From the NCBI RefSeq assembly GCF_015752315.1, contig NZ_JADOVJ010000001.1, positions 62,001-126,000 on the forward strand: DNA of 64,000 nt, read 5' to 3'. Under the pieces are notes generated by a model. It ran no database searches. It was given only the letters and a program-made list of their open reading frames with translations, and was not told where the DNA came from. The DNA comes from Nocardioides luteus (lineage in GTDB: Bacteria; Actinomycetota; Actinomycetes; Propionibacteriales; Nocardioidaceae). Positions within the stretch are counted from its first letter, which is position 1. The number at the start of each line of letters is the position of its first letter. Shown in pieces: positions 44,532-53,800 of the stretch. A program made the translations under genes and the position numbers.

Positions 44532-46511
44532 GTGGCTGTGCACAACCCTGATCGAGCAGCGAACGACGTGGCCCCGGCGGGCGGTGGTCCTGTCCTCGCC
44601 AACCTATTTCCCGATCCGGGCCTGCGCGGATCGCCGGTGCTGACCGCCGATCTCGCCCCCGACGGGCATCACCGCCTCGGGCCCGGCGACTGGATCTACG
44701 TGCACAAGCACGGCCGCGCGAGCCTGGTCGACGACGGCGACGTGCGCGCGGTGCGTATCGAGGGCAACGGCGCCAGCAACGACACCCACATCAGCCCGGG
44801 CGGGCGTGACGGTGGGCTACGGCTCGGCATGTCACCCGGGCGCACGTACACGTTCGCCGCTGATGTCGAGCTGGAGGCACCGCTCGGGGGCGTGCTGCAT
44901 CCCGACGCGCTCCGGATCGTCGCCGGCTGGGAGGCGGACGGACAGCGGACCTGGCGCGGCGCCCGGTCCGCCGCCGCACAGAACGCGCCTGGGCGCACCC
45001 GTCTCGCGGTGACCTTCAGGCTGCCTCCGGAGGTCGACGGTGCCTGGGTCCGGCTGTTCTGCGGTGCGGCCAAGGGCGCCGTGCAGTGGTCCCGCTTCCA
45101 GCTGTCGGAGGGGGCGAACGGACGCGTCTTCCTCGATGCCGCCGCTGCGCCGCCCGCCGGCCTGATCGCCCGCTGGGATGGAGAGCCAGACGCCTCCGCC
45201 TCGGAGCTGGTCATCCCGGACACCCTCGCCCCGGATCTGCTGGACGACCTGCTTGCCGGGTGGGTGCAGCTCGAGGCCTTCGAGGCCTCCGCGCGTGCCG
45301 CGGCCGCGGTCGTTCCCGGCTCCGACCTCGCCTCTGCGCTGGGGCAGGCACGGGAAGACGCGTGGGCCGAGGCCCTCGAGCTCAGCGAAGCGGCCGTGGA
45401 CAAGGAGCCGGAGGCGCTGGCGCCACGGCTGCTGATGGGCGCCGCCGCCGCGAGACTGAAGAAGCCCGAACAGGTCGTCGCGGCGCTGACCCCGGTCTTC
45501 GAGCGCCCGGCCGTCGATGCGACCACCTGCTACGCCCTGGGTCGGGCCTGCCATCAGCTCGGCCGACTCGACGAGTCCGCCGAGGCCAGCCGGGTGGCGA
45601 TGTCCAAGGATCCGAGGATCGACGACGGTGCCGCCGCGGAGCTGTTGGCGGCGTCCCCCGGTACCGTGCCGGAGCGGGTCGCCGTCCGGAGGTTCGTGAG
45701 CGCGCATCTCGACCAGATCAGGAGGATGGCGCGAGCCAGCCGTGCCGACAAGAACGGCGACATGCCGTACGTCTTCGTCTACTGGGCACAGGGCATGGAG
45801 GCTGCGCCGCCGATCGTCCGGGCCTGCTACGAGCGGCTGAAGCGAGTGCCGGGGATCGAGCTACGGCTCATCACCGAGGCGAGCGTCCCGTACTGGGTCG
45901 ATCTCCCGAACCACGTGAAGCAGCGCGTGCCGGCCACGAAGGCCGCGTTCTCGGACTGGCTGCGGATCGCGCTGCTGAAGGAGTACGGCGGCATCTGGGT
46001 GGATGCGACCTGCTACGTGACCGGTGACCTGGACGTCGTCGACGAGCTGGTGGGTGACCGCCGCTTCTTCGCCTTCAGGTACAACGATGCCCGGATCTCG
46101 AGCTGGTTCCTCGCGGCTCGCAACAACTCCTACATCGTGCACATGATGCACGCTGCCCTGGAGGTCTACTTCCGGTCGCACGACAAGGTGACCCACTACT
46201 TCTTCTTCCACGACCTCTTCGAGGCCTTGGCCCAGCTCGACGACCGGTTCGGCGAGATCTGGGAGACCAAGGGGCAGCACCGACCCACCAGCGTGCCCCA
46301 CCAGCTGCAGGGTCTGCTTCGCGGACCGTCGGGGACCGGCGAGGACATCGCCGCGATCCATGGTTCGTTCGTGCACAAGCTGACCTACAAGCTCAAGGCG
46401 CACGAGGTCGGTCCCGACACCGTCGCCGGAGCGCTCGTGAGGGGTGACTACGAGGGGAATCTGGTGCGAGCGGAGGAGCCGAGAAAGCGTCGGTTCCCCG
46501 GGCGGGGGTGA
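44532..46511 (+). CDS. Capsular polysaccharide glycosyltransferase with N-terminal beta and TPR domains
   Basis: 659 residues from GTG 44532 (GTG 44538 possible). Three parts: residues about 25-200 are beta-rich, like a carbohydrate-binding module (TYTFAADVELEAPLGG, VRLFCGAAKGAVQWSRFQL); about 240-395 are TPR-like helices (AWAEALELSEAAVDKEPEA, CYALGRACHQLGRLDESAE); about 410-610 match the Gly_transf_sug/Caps_synth glycosyltransferase group with YVFVYWAQGMEAAPPIVRACY and KAAFSDWLRIALLKEYGGIWVDA, which holds the D-x-D-like site. Probably transfers a sugar or sugar phosphate in the cytoplasm. Confidence 0.8.
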   Translation: MAVHNPDRAANDVAPAGGGPVLANLFPDPGLRGSPVLTADLAPDGHHRLGPGDWIYVHKHGRASLVDDGDVRAVRIEGNGASNDTHISPGGRDGGLRLGMSPGRTYTFAADVELEAPLGGVLHPDALRIVAGWEADGQRTWRGARSAAAQNAPGRTRLAVTFRLPPEVDGAWVRLFCGAAKGAVQWSRFQLSEGANGRVFLDAAAAPPAGLIARWDGEPDASASELVIPDTLAPDLLDDLLAGWVQLEAFEASARAAAAVVPGSDLASALGQAREDAWAEALELSEAAVDKEPEALAPRLLMGAAAARLKKPEQVVAALTPVFERPAVDATTCYALGRACHQLGRLDESAEASRVAMSKDPRIDDGAAAELLAASPGTVPERVAVRRFVSAHLDQIRRMARASRADKNGDMPYVFVYWAQGMEAAPPIVRACYERLKRVPGIELRLITEASVPYWVDLPNHVKQRVPATKAAFSDWLRIALLKEYGGIWVDATCYVTGDLDVVDELVGDRRFFAFRYNDARISSWFLAARNNSYIVHMMHAALEVYFRSHDKVTHYFFFHDLFEALAQLDDRFGEIWETKGQHRPTSVPHQLQGLLRGPSGTGEDIAAIHGSFVHKLTYKLKAHEVGPDTVAGALVRGDYEGNLVRAEEPRKRRFPGRG

Positions 46512-46594
46512 GGCGACGCACAGGTGAACGCGGGGAATCCGCCAGGGGACGCGGGGTTGGACGATGAGTGGGCCGCGTGGAAGAATCCGCCCCT

Positions 46595-46990
46595 ATGTCT
46601 CGCACAGTTGTCACCTTCGGAACCTTCGACGTCTTCCACGTCGGTCACCTTCGAATCATCGAGCGTGCTGCCGAGCTGGGTGATCGACTCGTGGTGGGGG
46701 TCTCGGCCGATGCGCTGAACTTCAGCAAGAAGAACCGCTATCCGGTCTTCAGCGAGGACGAGCGGCTTGCGATCGTCTCCGCGCTCAAGCCGGTGGACGA
46801 GGTCTTCGTCGAGGAGAGCCTCGAGCTCAAGCGTGACTACCTGATGAAGTTCGAGGCTGACGTGCTGGTCATGGGGGACGACTGGGCCGGCCGGTTCGAC
46901 GAGTTCAAGGACATCTGCGAGGTCGTCTACCTGCCGCGCACCCCGGCGATCTCGACGACGGCGCTGATCGAGAAGATCAGCACGACGTAG
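46595..46990 (+). CDS. tagD: Glycerol-3-phosphate cytidylyltransferase (TagD-like)
   Basis: 131 residues from ATG 46595. VVTFGTFDVFHVGHLRIIERA holds the H-x-G-H CTP site, VMGDDWAGRFDEF and TPAISTTALI (I-S-T-T) complete the TagD signature. It makes CDP-glycerol, the donor for glycerol-phosphate polymers, which fits the TagF-like polymerase 4-8 kb downstream. Length is normal for the family. Confidence 0.9.
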   Translation: MSRTVVTFGTFDVFHVGHLRIIERAAELGDRLVVGVSADALNFSKKNRYPVFSEDERLAIVSALKPVDEVFVEESLELKRDYLMKFEADVLVMGDDWAGRFDEFKDICEVVYLPRTPAISTTALIEKISTT

Positions 46991-47048
46991 TGCGTGGGTC
47001 GATGGCGCTGCACCATCGATCGTCCGTCCCCCCGACCTGAGAGTTCCC

Positions 47049-48509
47049 ATGGTTTCCACGACCTTTGCGGCGTTGGCACGTCGATTCCGTACGCCGCTCC
47101 GCGATCTTCCCGGTACCAACGTGCTCTTGCCCTCCCTCGGCTACTTCGGCGGCATCGAGGCGAACCGGCTCGCCATCGGCGTCCGAGGACCGGTGTCGTC
47201 GATCCGGATGCACGTCCCCGACGACGTCGAGGGACAGGTCGACCTGCGGGGCATCGAGCTCTACGACGGAGGGGTGCGCGTCCCCGTCGAGCGCGGGAAC
47301 GCCGAGATCACCCAGAGCTCCGTGGCGCCGACCCAGCCTGCGGGTGCGGACCCGTTCACCTACGGGACGCTGCGGACCACGAAGGAGAAGGGCGCGTGGT
47401 GGTCGGTGACCTTCCGCGAGCCGATCGCTGCCGACGAGGTGAGGGTCTACAACCGTCGCGACCGATGGGGTGACCGCTCCCGGCGCCTCTCCGTCGAGGT
47501 CACACCGGCGGACCACGGCCAGCCGACCGTCTTCACGGTCGACTCCGACGCGGTGATCGCCGACACCTTGCGAGTGCTGAGCCGGATCACGGGCCTGCGG
47601 GTGGACAAGTCGGTGCTCCGGACGGCCGACGGCGCCCGAGCGACGAGGCGCGAGATCCTCGATACGCTGGCGCGCCGGGCGGGCGAGGGTCTGCTGACGG
47701 CGGACGCCGAGGAGCAGCGCCTGCTGGCATCGGTGCTGCCGACGAGGCTCCCGGCCCAGCGGACGCTGTCGGATGCCGCCTGGCAGCTGCTGGGACACCT
47801 GCTCGCGGCGGAACGACTCCGCGTGCACGGCACGGCGACGTCGATGATGGCGTTCTCGGGTGTCCTGCGCAGCCGCGACGAGCTGGGCCGGCTCGAGCGC
47901 GAGGTCAATCGGGCCAGCGAGATCCTCGGCGGCGAGCAGTCGGTGGTGACCCGCCACGGGCTGCGCGACCTCGGGCTGCTTCGCAAGCGCTCGAAGGAGT
48001 ACGTCACCGCCATCGTCCGCGCGACGGAGATGCTTTCCGGCCTCGGCCAGGACGCGATGCTCGCCTACGGCACGCTCCTCGGCGTCGTACGTGAGGGCGA
48101 CTTCCTCGCCCACGACGACGACGTGGACATGCTGACCCCGATCCATGCCCCGTCGCTGGAGGAAGGCCGGGCGATGCTCGGCGACCTCCACGAACGGATC
48201 ACCGCCCAGGGCTGGAGCGTGCACCGGCCGGGCGGGGGGATGAACTTCCACGTGCGCGACCCGGAGACCGGGCTTCACATCGACGTGTTCCCGATGATCG
48301 TCGGGGGTGAGAAGACCTCGCTGCACATGGAGCAGATGGTGATCCGGCCCATCGACACCACGCTGCTGCTGCCCTCGGTCGGGCAGACGTTCAAGGGCGC
48401 GGAGGTGCGCGTCCCGGCCGACCCCGAGGGCTTCCTCGAGGAGCGCTACGGCACGACGTGGCGTACGCCCGACCCATTCCATGACTGGCCCTGGACGCTG
48501 ACCGACTAG
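47049..48509 (+). CDS. LicD-family protein with N-terminal beta domain
   Basis: 486 residues from ATG 47049. Residues about 28-160 look like a discoidin/F5/8C-type beta sandwich (SIRMHVPDDVEGQVDLRGIELYDGG, DEVRVYNRRDRWGDRSRRL). The LicD core is MLAYGTLLGVVREGDFLAHDDDVDM (about 337-361), with the catalytic D-D-D/D pattern of this nucleotidyltransferase-fold group, and GLHIDVFPM supplies the next aspartate. LicD proteins transfer phosphocholine or similar groups onto teichoic acids and glycans. Which group is transferred cannot be told. Confidence 0.85.
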   Translation: MVSTTFAALARRFRTPLRDLPGTNVLLPSLGYFGGIEANRLAIGVRGPVSSIRMHVPDDVEGQVDLRGIELYDGGVRVPVERGNAEITQSSVAPTQPAGADPFTYGTLRTTKEKGAWWSVTFREPIAADEVRVYNRRDRWGDRSRRLSVEVTPADHGQPTVFTVDSDAVIADTLRVLSRITGLRVDKSVLRTADGARATRREILDTLARRAGEGLLTADAEEQRLLASVLPTRLPAQRTLSDAAWQLLGHLLAAERLRVHGTATSMMAFSGVLRSRDELGRLEREVNRASEILGGEQSVVTRHGLRDLGLLRKRSKEYVTAIVRATEMLSGLGQDAMLAYGTLLGVVREGDFLAHDDDVDMLTPIHAPSLEEGRAMLGDLHERITAQGWSVHRPGGGMNFHVRDPETGLHIDVFPMIVGGEKTSLHMEQMVIRPIDTTLLLPSVGQTFKGAEVRVPADPEGFLEERYGTTWRTPDPFHDWPWTLTD

Positions 48510-48527
48510 ATTCTGCTAGGACCCCAC

Positions 48528-49733
48528 GTGATCGACGCTCTCGAGGCCACGGCCTCCAAGACCGACGCTTCCAAGACCGACACCGCCAAGCCCGACGCGA
48601 CCAAGCCCGACGCTGCTCCGAGGACGCCTGCCAAGGCGCCCTCCCTGGGCCGGATGGCGGCCCTCGACGGCCTCCGCCTGCTCGCCGCGGTCGCGGTCAT
48701 GCTGTATCACTTCACCGCCCGCGAGAATCCCGCGTGGGGCGAGGGGACGGTGCCGCCGGACATCTTCCCGGAGCTCTCCCGCTACACGATGTTCGGCCAG
48801 TTCGGTGTCGATCTCTTCTTCGTCATCTCAGGGTTCGTGATCCTGATGTCCGCCTGGGGCCGGCCGGTGTCCGCCTTCGTGACCTCGCGAGTGACGAGGC
48901 TCTTCCCGGCCTACTGGGCGGGGGTGCTGCTGACCGCGTTCCTGCTCGTGGTGCTCTGGCCGGAGCGCAAGGAGGTGCAGCTCAGCGACATCGCCACCAA
49001 CCTGACGATGGTCCAGAGTGCCTTCGGGGTGAGCAGCGTCGACGGCGTCTACTGGACGCTCTGGTTCGAGCTCCGCTTCTACGTGATGATCGGTGTGCTG
49101 CTGCTCGTCGGGCTCACGGGTGCCCGGGCGCTCGCCTTCGCCGCGCTGTGGCCGACCGCTGCGGTGATGGCCGACACCGCCGGGTCCGGGTTGCTGGCCA
49201 ACCTGCTGCTGGCCGAGTACGCCCCGCTGTTCGCCTGCGGGATGGCGATGTACATGGTCGCCCGCGACCGCAGCTCGATGCTTGCCTGGCTGGTCCTGGC
49301 GCAGAACGTCGTGCTGAGCGTGACCTGGTGCGCCGGAAACACCCGAGACCGGTTGATCGGGTGGACCACCCTGGAGCCGACGGTCATGCAGTGTGTCCTG
49401 ATGACGCTCGGCTGCATCGGACTGGTCGCGCTGGTCACCCTGACCCCGCTGCGACGGCTGAACAGCAGAATCCTGACCACGGCGGGCCTGCTGACGTACC
49501 CGCTCTACCTGATCCACCAGTACTGGGGCTGGTGGATCATCAGCGGCCTCCACAACGACCTCCCGCCCTACGCCGTGCTGGCGATCGCAGGGGGCGTCGC
49601 GATCACTTTGGCCGCGCTGGTCCACGTCCTCGTCGAGCGGCCGTTGGCGCCGATCCTCAAGCGCGGGATCGCCCGATCCTTCGCCAGCCTCGCCGCGCAG
49701 GAGCGACAGGTCTCGACCCGAGAGCGGGTGTGA
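48528..49733 (+). CDS. Acyltransferase-3 family membrane protein
   Basis: 401 residues from GTG 48528. About ten membrane helices with RMAALDGLRLLAAVAVMLYHF (catalytic-type histidine) and DGVYWTLWFELRFYVMIG. No SGNH domain, unlike the enzyme at 42335. The first 40 residues are a low-complexity tail of repeated K-T/P-D-A units (SKTDASKTDTAKPDATKPD), likely a flexible cytoplasmic linker. Probably acylates a glycan or lipid-linked intermediate. Confidence 0.9.
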   Translation: MIDALEATASKTDASKTDTAKPDATKPDAAPRTPAKAPSLGRMAALDGLRLLAAVAVMLYHFTARENPAWGEGTVPPDIFPELSRYTMFGQFGVDLFFVISGFVILMSAWGRPVSAFVTSRVTRLFPAYWAGVLLTAFLLVVLWPERKEVQLSDIATNLTMVQSAFGVSSVDGVYWTLWFELRFYVMIGVLLLVGLTGARALAFAALWPTAAVMADTAGSGLLANLLLAEYAPLFACGMAMYMVARDRSSMLAWLVLAQNVVLSVTWCAGNTRDRLIGWTTLEPTVMQCVLMTLGCIGLVALVTLTPLRRLNSRILTTAGLLTYPLYLIHQYWGWWIISGLHNDLPPYAVLAIAGGVAITLAALVHVLVERPLAPILKRGIARSFASLAAQERQVSTRERV

Positions 49734-49735
49734 GC

Positions 49736-50833
49736 TCAGACCCGCAGGACGTACGGGTCGACGCCGCTCAGATCGAGGTCGGGGATCTCGATGGAGGTGC
49801 CGTCGGCGCTCCGCGGGACGCGGCCGTGCTCGGCGATCCAGGCCGCCACATGCTTGGCGACATCGTGCCGGTCGTTCTCCACGAGCCAGCCGAGGAGACG
49901 CTGGCCCGGCGGAAGGTGGGTATCGGCGAGCGACTGCCCGGACCAGATGTCGCGCACCATGGCGACGAGCAGATCCCACCACTCGTCCGAGGCGGTCGGG
50001 ATCGCCGCGAAGTAGCGTCGCAGGTCGCCCGGCAGGGTCTTGCTCAGGAAGGTCTCGAGCACGGCAGGAGAGCCGCCGTCGGCGACGTACTTCTCGACGG
50101 TCGCCAGCGACATCCTCTTGGTGGTGTGACGATCGCGCAGGTCGGCGACGGTCGAGCGCTGCTGGGTGATCGAGGTGCCGTCGGTGCGGATGCGCCAGTG
50201 GTAGACGAAGTCCGGGATGACGTCGAACGCCCTCGCCCTCAGGTAGGCCTCGGTCAGCGTGGGCTGGTCCTCGTAGCGCAGCCCTTCGGGCCAGGAGAGC
50301 TCGGCGTCGTCCCAGAACGTACGCCGGTAGACCTTGTTCCACGCGAAGACGTCGCCCAGGATGCGCGGGTCGGCGTCGATGGTGGTGCGTAGCCGCGCCG
50401 GGTTGTGGAAGCGGTGCATCCAGGTCGGCTCGGTGTAGTCGCCGTCCTCCCACCGGTAGATCGACCCGGTGACGAAGTCCGATCCAGTCCTCTCCAGCGT
50501 GTGCACCATGGTCGCGTAGGCCTTCGGCGGCACCACGTCGTCGGAGTCGGCGAAGGTGATGTAGTCCGCGCCCGCCAGGTGCCGCAGACCGATGTTGCGG
50601 GCGGCACCGAGGCCGTGGTTCGCGGTGCGGCGGACGCTCACGCGGGGGTCGCGCTCGGCGTACTCCTCGGCGATCACACCGGTCATGTCGGTCGAGCCGT
50701 CGTCGACGACGACCACGTGCAGGTTCTTGTAGGTCTGGCCCAGGATGCTGTCGAGGGCGGCGGGGAGCAGCGGCGCGATGTTGTAGGCGGGTACGACCAC
50801 GCCGAGCATCGGCCGGCTGCGCCTCAGTCGCAT
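49736..50833 (-). CDS. GT2 glycosyltransferase
   Basis: 365 residues from ATG 50833, overlapping the giant upstream gene by 10 bp. LGVVVPAYNIAPLLPAALDSIL, VVVDDGSTDMTG, GLGAARNIGLRHLAGADYITFADSDD with the D-x-D, and RRTFWDDAELSWPEGLRYEDQPT with the acidic E-D motif typical of teichoic-acid GT2 domains. No membrane helices. Highly similar in layout to the N-terminal domain of the 50824-54381 protein, suggesting duplication. It meets the acyltransferase gene tail-to-tail with 2 bp between. Confidence 0.9.
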   Translation of the reverse strand: MRLRRSRPMLGVVVPAYNIAPLLPAALDSILGQTYKNLHVVVVDDGSTDMTGVIAEEYAERDPRVSVRRTANHGLGAARNIGLRHLAGADYITFADSDDVVPPKAYATMVHTLERTGSDFVTGSIYRWEDGDYTEPTWMHRFHNPARLRTTIDADPRILGDVFAWNKVYRRTFWDDAELSWPEGLRYEDQPTLTEAYLRARAFDVIPDFVYHWRIRTDGTSITQQRSTVADLRDRHTTKRMSLATVEKYVADGGSPAVLETFLSKTLPGDLRRYFAAIPTASDEWWDLLVAMVRDIWSGQSLADTHLPPGQRLLGWLVENDRHDVAKHVAAWIAEHGRVPRSADGTSIEIPDLDLSGVDPYVLRV

Positions 50834-53800
50834 GCCTCCGCCGCGGACAGCAGCGCGTCCACGGCGCGGGAGGCGGCGGCGCCGTCGTCCCAGGGGGCGA
50901 ACTTCTCCCGGAAGGCCGCGCGCGCTCCGGCGTAGGCCTCGTCGGCGGCCGGTCCGGCGGCCAGGTGGGCGATCAGGGACTCGTTGTCGCTGAACAGCGG
51001 TCCGGGAGCGGCCTCGGCGAAGTCGAAGTAGAACCCGCGAGAGGCCTCGTACTCGGCCAGGTCGGGCACCAGGAACAGCTGCGGTCGGTCGAGGATCGCG
51101 AAGTCGAACATCACCGACGAGTAGTCCGTCACCAGGACGTCCGCGGCCAGGAACAGGTCGTTGATGTCCGGGTAGAGCGTCACGTCGCGGATCCGGCCGG
51201 CGAGCTCCGGGGCGACCGAGGCGCCGCCGGAGGTGTTGACGTGGCCACGCACGAGCACGGTGACGTCGGGCAGGGCCTCGACGACCTGCGCCGGGTCGAG
51301 GTAGAGCACCTTGGAGAAGGTGTCACGCCAGGTCGGGGTGTAGAGCAGCACGCGCTGGTCGTCCGCGATGTCGAGACGCCTCCGGATCGCCGCCCGGGCC
51401 TCGTCACGGTCATCGGCGGCGAGCACGTCGTTGCGCGGGTAGCCGGACTCGAGCACCTCGCCGTCGAACCCGAAGGCCCGCGGAAGGATCTCGGAGCAGT
51501 AGGGGCTCGGGCTGATCAGCCGGTCCCAGGCGCGTGCCTCGGCATCCATCGTCTTCATGTAGAGCACCGAGAGCCCGCCCTTGGGGTCGGTGATGTCCTT
51601 GGCGATGCGCTTGAGCGGAGTGCCGTGCCAGGTCTGGATGTACGCCTGACCTGCTGCCTTCCGGAAGAAGAACGGCCAGTTGTCGTTCGTGACCAGATAG
51701 CGCGCGCGAGCCAGCAGCTCGAACCACTCCTCCGAGAAGCGGACGACCGACCGGATCCCGTCGGGGACCAGAACCGAGCGGTCGTTGATGCTGTAGACCG
51801 GCTCCGGGCCGTCACCTGCGCGGTGACGGGCGAGCAGCTCCCGCGCCATCGCCGCGGGGGAGTCGCCGGCCATCTTGCCCTTGAACGTCTCCAGCAGGAC
51901 GACGGGAAGGCGCGAATCGAGACGCTGCTCCAGGTAGCGATCGCGCAGCTGCTGCTGCCTGCGTCCGGCGCGTACGTCCACGGGCAGGGCGTGCGAGATC
52001 ACGATCAGGCCCCACGAGTTGCTGATGCCGATGCGCACCGGAGCGCCGTGGATCTCGATGTCGATCGGGCCGTCCGCGCGCAGCGAGGTGGCGACCTTCA
52101 GGTGGGCGAACTCGCGCACCGCACCGGTCGCGTCGAGGAGCTGCAGCTCGTAGCGGCCGGTCGGCAGCGCGGTGCGACCGAGCTGCCAGGCGTTGCGCGC
52201 GACCGGGAGCTCGATCTCGAACTCTCCGGCCGGAAGGGTGGCGCTCGCGATGGCGTCGGCGCGGCCCGAGGTCAGTTGCAGACGGTGGTCGGCGGCACCG
52301 AGGCTCACGCCGCGGAGCACCAGGCGCTCCTCGGTCGCGTCGATCGCGGTGATGTGCACCGACGGCTGGCGGTGGGTCACCCGGACGGTGTTGCCGCCGC
52401 TGCGCACGACGTACGCCTTTCCGGGGGCGGCCCCGGCCTCGGAACCGAGGACGTTGGCCTCCTCCGACCAGCGGACCGGGACGTAGGCGCCGGAGGTCAG
52501 CTTGACCTCGAGCTCGCGCGAGCGCCGCGGCTGGAACAGGACGGTCAGTGCGCCGTCAGCATCACGGCCGACCACCTTGCCGAAGTCGGGAGAGACGATC
52601 GGGTTGCGCGCGGGGCCGACGACGGTGAGCTCGACGGAGCCGTCGGGAGTGATGCGGTGGCCGTCGGTGCGGGCCCAGTCGTCGTAGACGTGCACGCGGA
52701 ACCCGTTGGCACCGCTGCCACCGAGACGGACCAACCGGTCGGCCAGGACCCGACCCTCACGGAAGCCGGCCGGGCCCGACGGCACCTGGCCGGTGATGCC
52801 GGAGACCCGGGTGAAGTCACCCTGGGTGTGCTCGAAGTCGAACACCAGGTCCTGCTGGCCGGCGGGGGTCACCTCGGCGAGCTTCTGGGCGTCGATCCGG
52901 GCCTCGAAACCGGAGCCGGCGCGGTCCTCGTAGGCGCGGTTGGCGACTTCGTCGAGCCACGGGTCGGTGAACCGGGTCACCGGGACCTCCACCTCGACGC
53001 CGTCGCCGTCGCCGCCGTCGCCGCCGTCGCCACGCAGGTGCAGCCGGAGCTCGTGCGGGGCGTAGTCGTCGGTGAGGTTCTGCAGGAAGGCGGCGCCGCG
53101 CAGCACCAGGTCGGAACCGTCCCAGGCGGCCGAGGTCAGCTGCACGCGGGGAAGCAGATCGACCTCCTCGACCCGGAGCGTCTCGGGCGGGAGCGTGCCG
53201 CGCTTGTCGAGACCCTCGGGGAGCACGAAGACCGGTCGGCCGTCGGCGACCCCGATCGGACGGCCCGACTGGAACTGCTGGAACCATCCGCGCAGGTCGT
53301 CGACCAGCTCGAAGTCGTCGTGGCTCAGGGCCCAGGAGACGACGCGGTTGCGGAACTGGAGGCGCGCCCAGGTCTCCTCGGGGATCTCGTCGCGCAGGAA
53401 CGCCAGGCGCTCGCGTACGGCATCGGCGTACTCGGCGTTGCCGGCGCCGATCGCGGCCTCGACGTAGTTGGGGAAGTCGTAGTCGAGCAGCTTCACGAAC
53501 CAGGTGTTGCGCACCTCGGTCGGGGCGTCGTGGACCAGCTCGGCGCAGCGGTCCTGGCTGAGGATGCGGTCGGCGAGGTCCTGCAGCGTCGCCTTCTGCT
53601 GGGTGATCGAGGTGCCGTCCTCACGCGTACGCCACAGGTAGACGCAGCGGTCGAGGATGTCGAAGGTGGCGTTGAGATAGGCACGGGTGATCGGGACCTG
53701 GTCCTCGTAGCGGACGCCCTCGCTGAACTGCAGCCCGTGCGACTCCACGAAGCTGGTGCGGAAGACCTTGTTCCACGAGGTGATGTCGAGCAGCGCCCAG

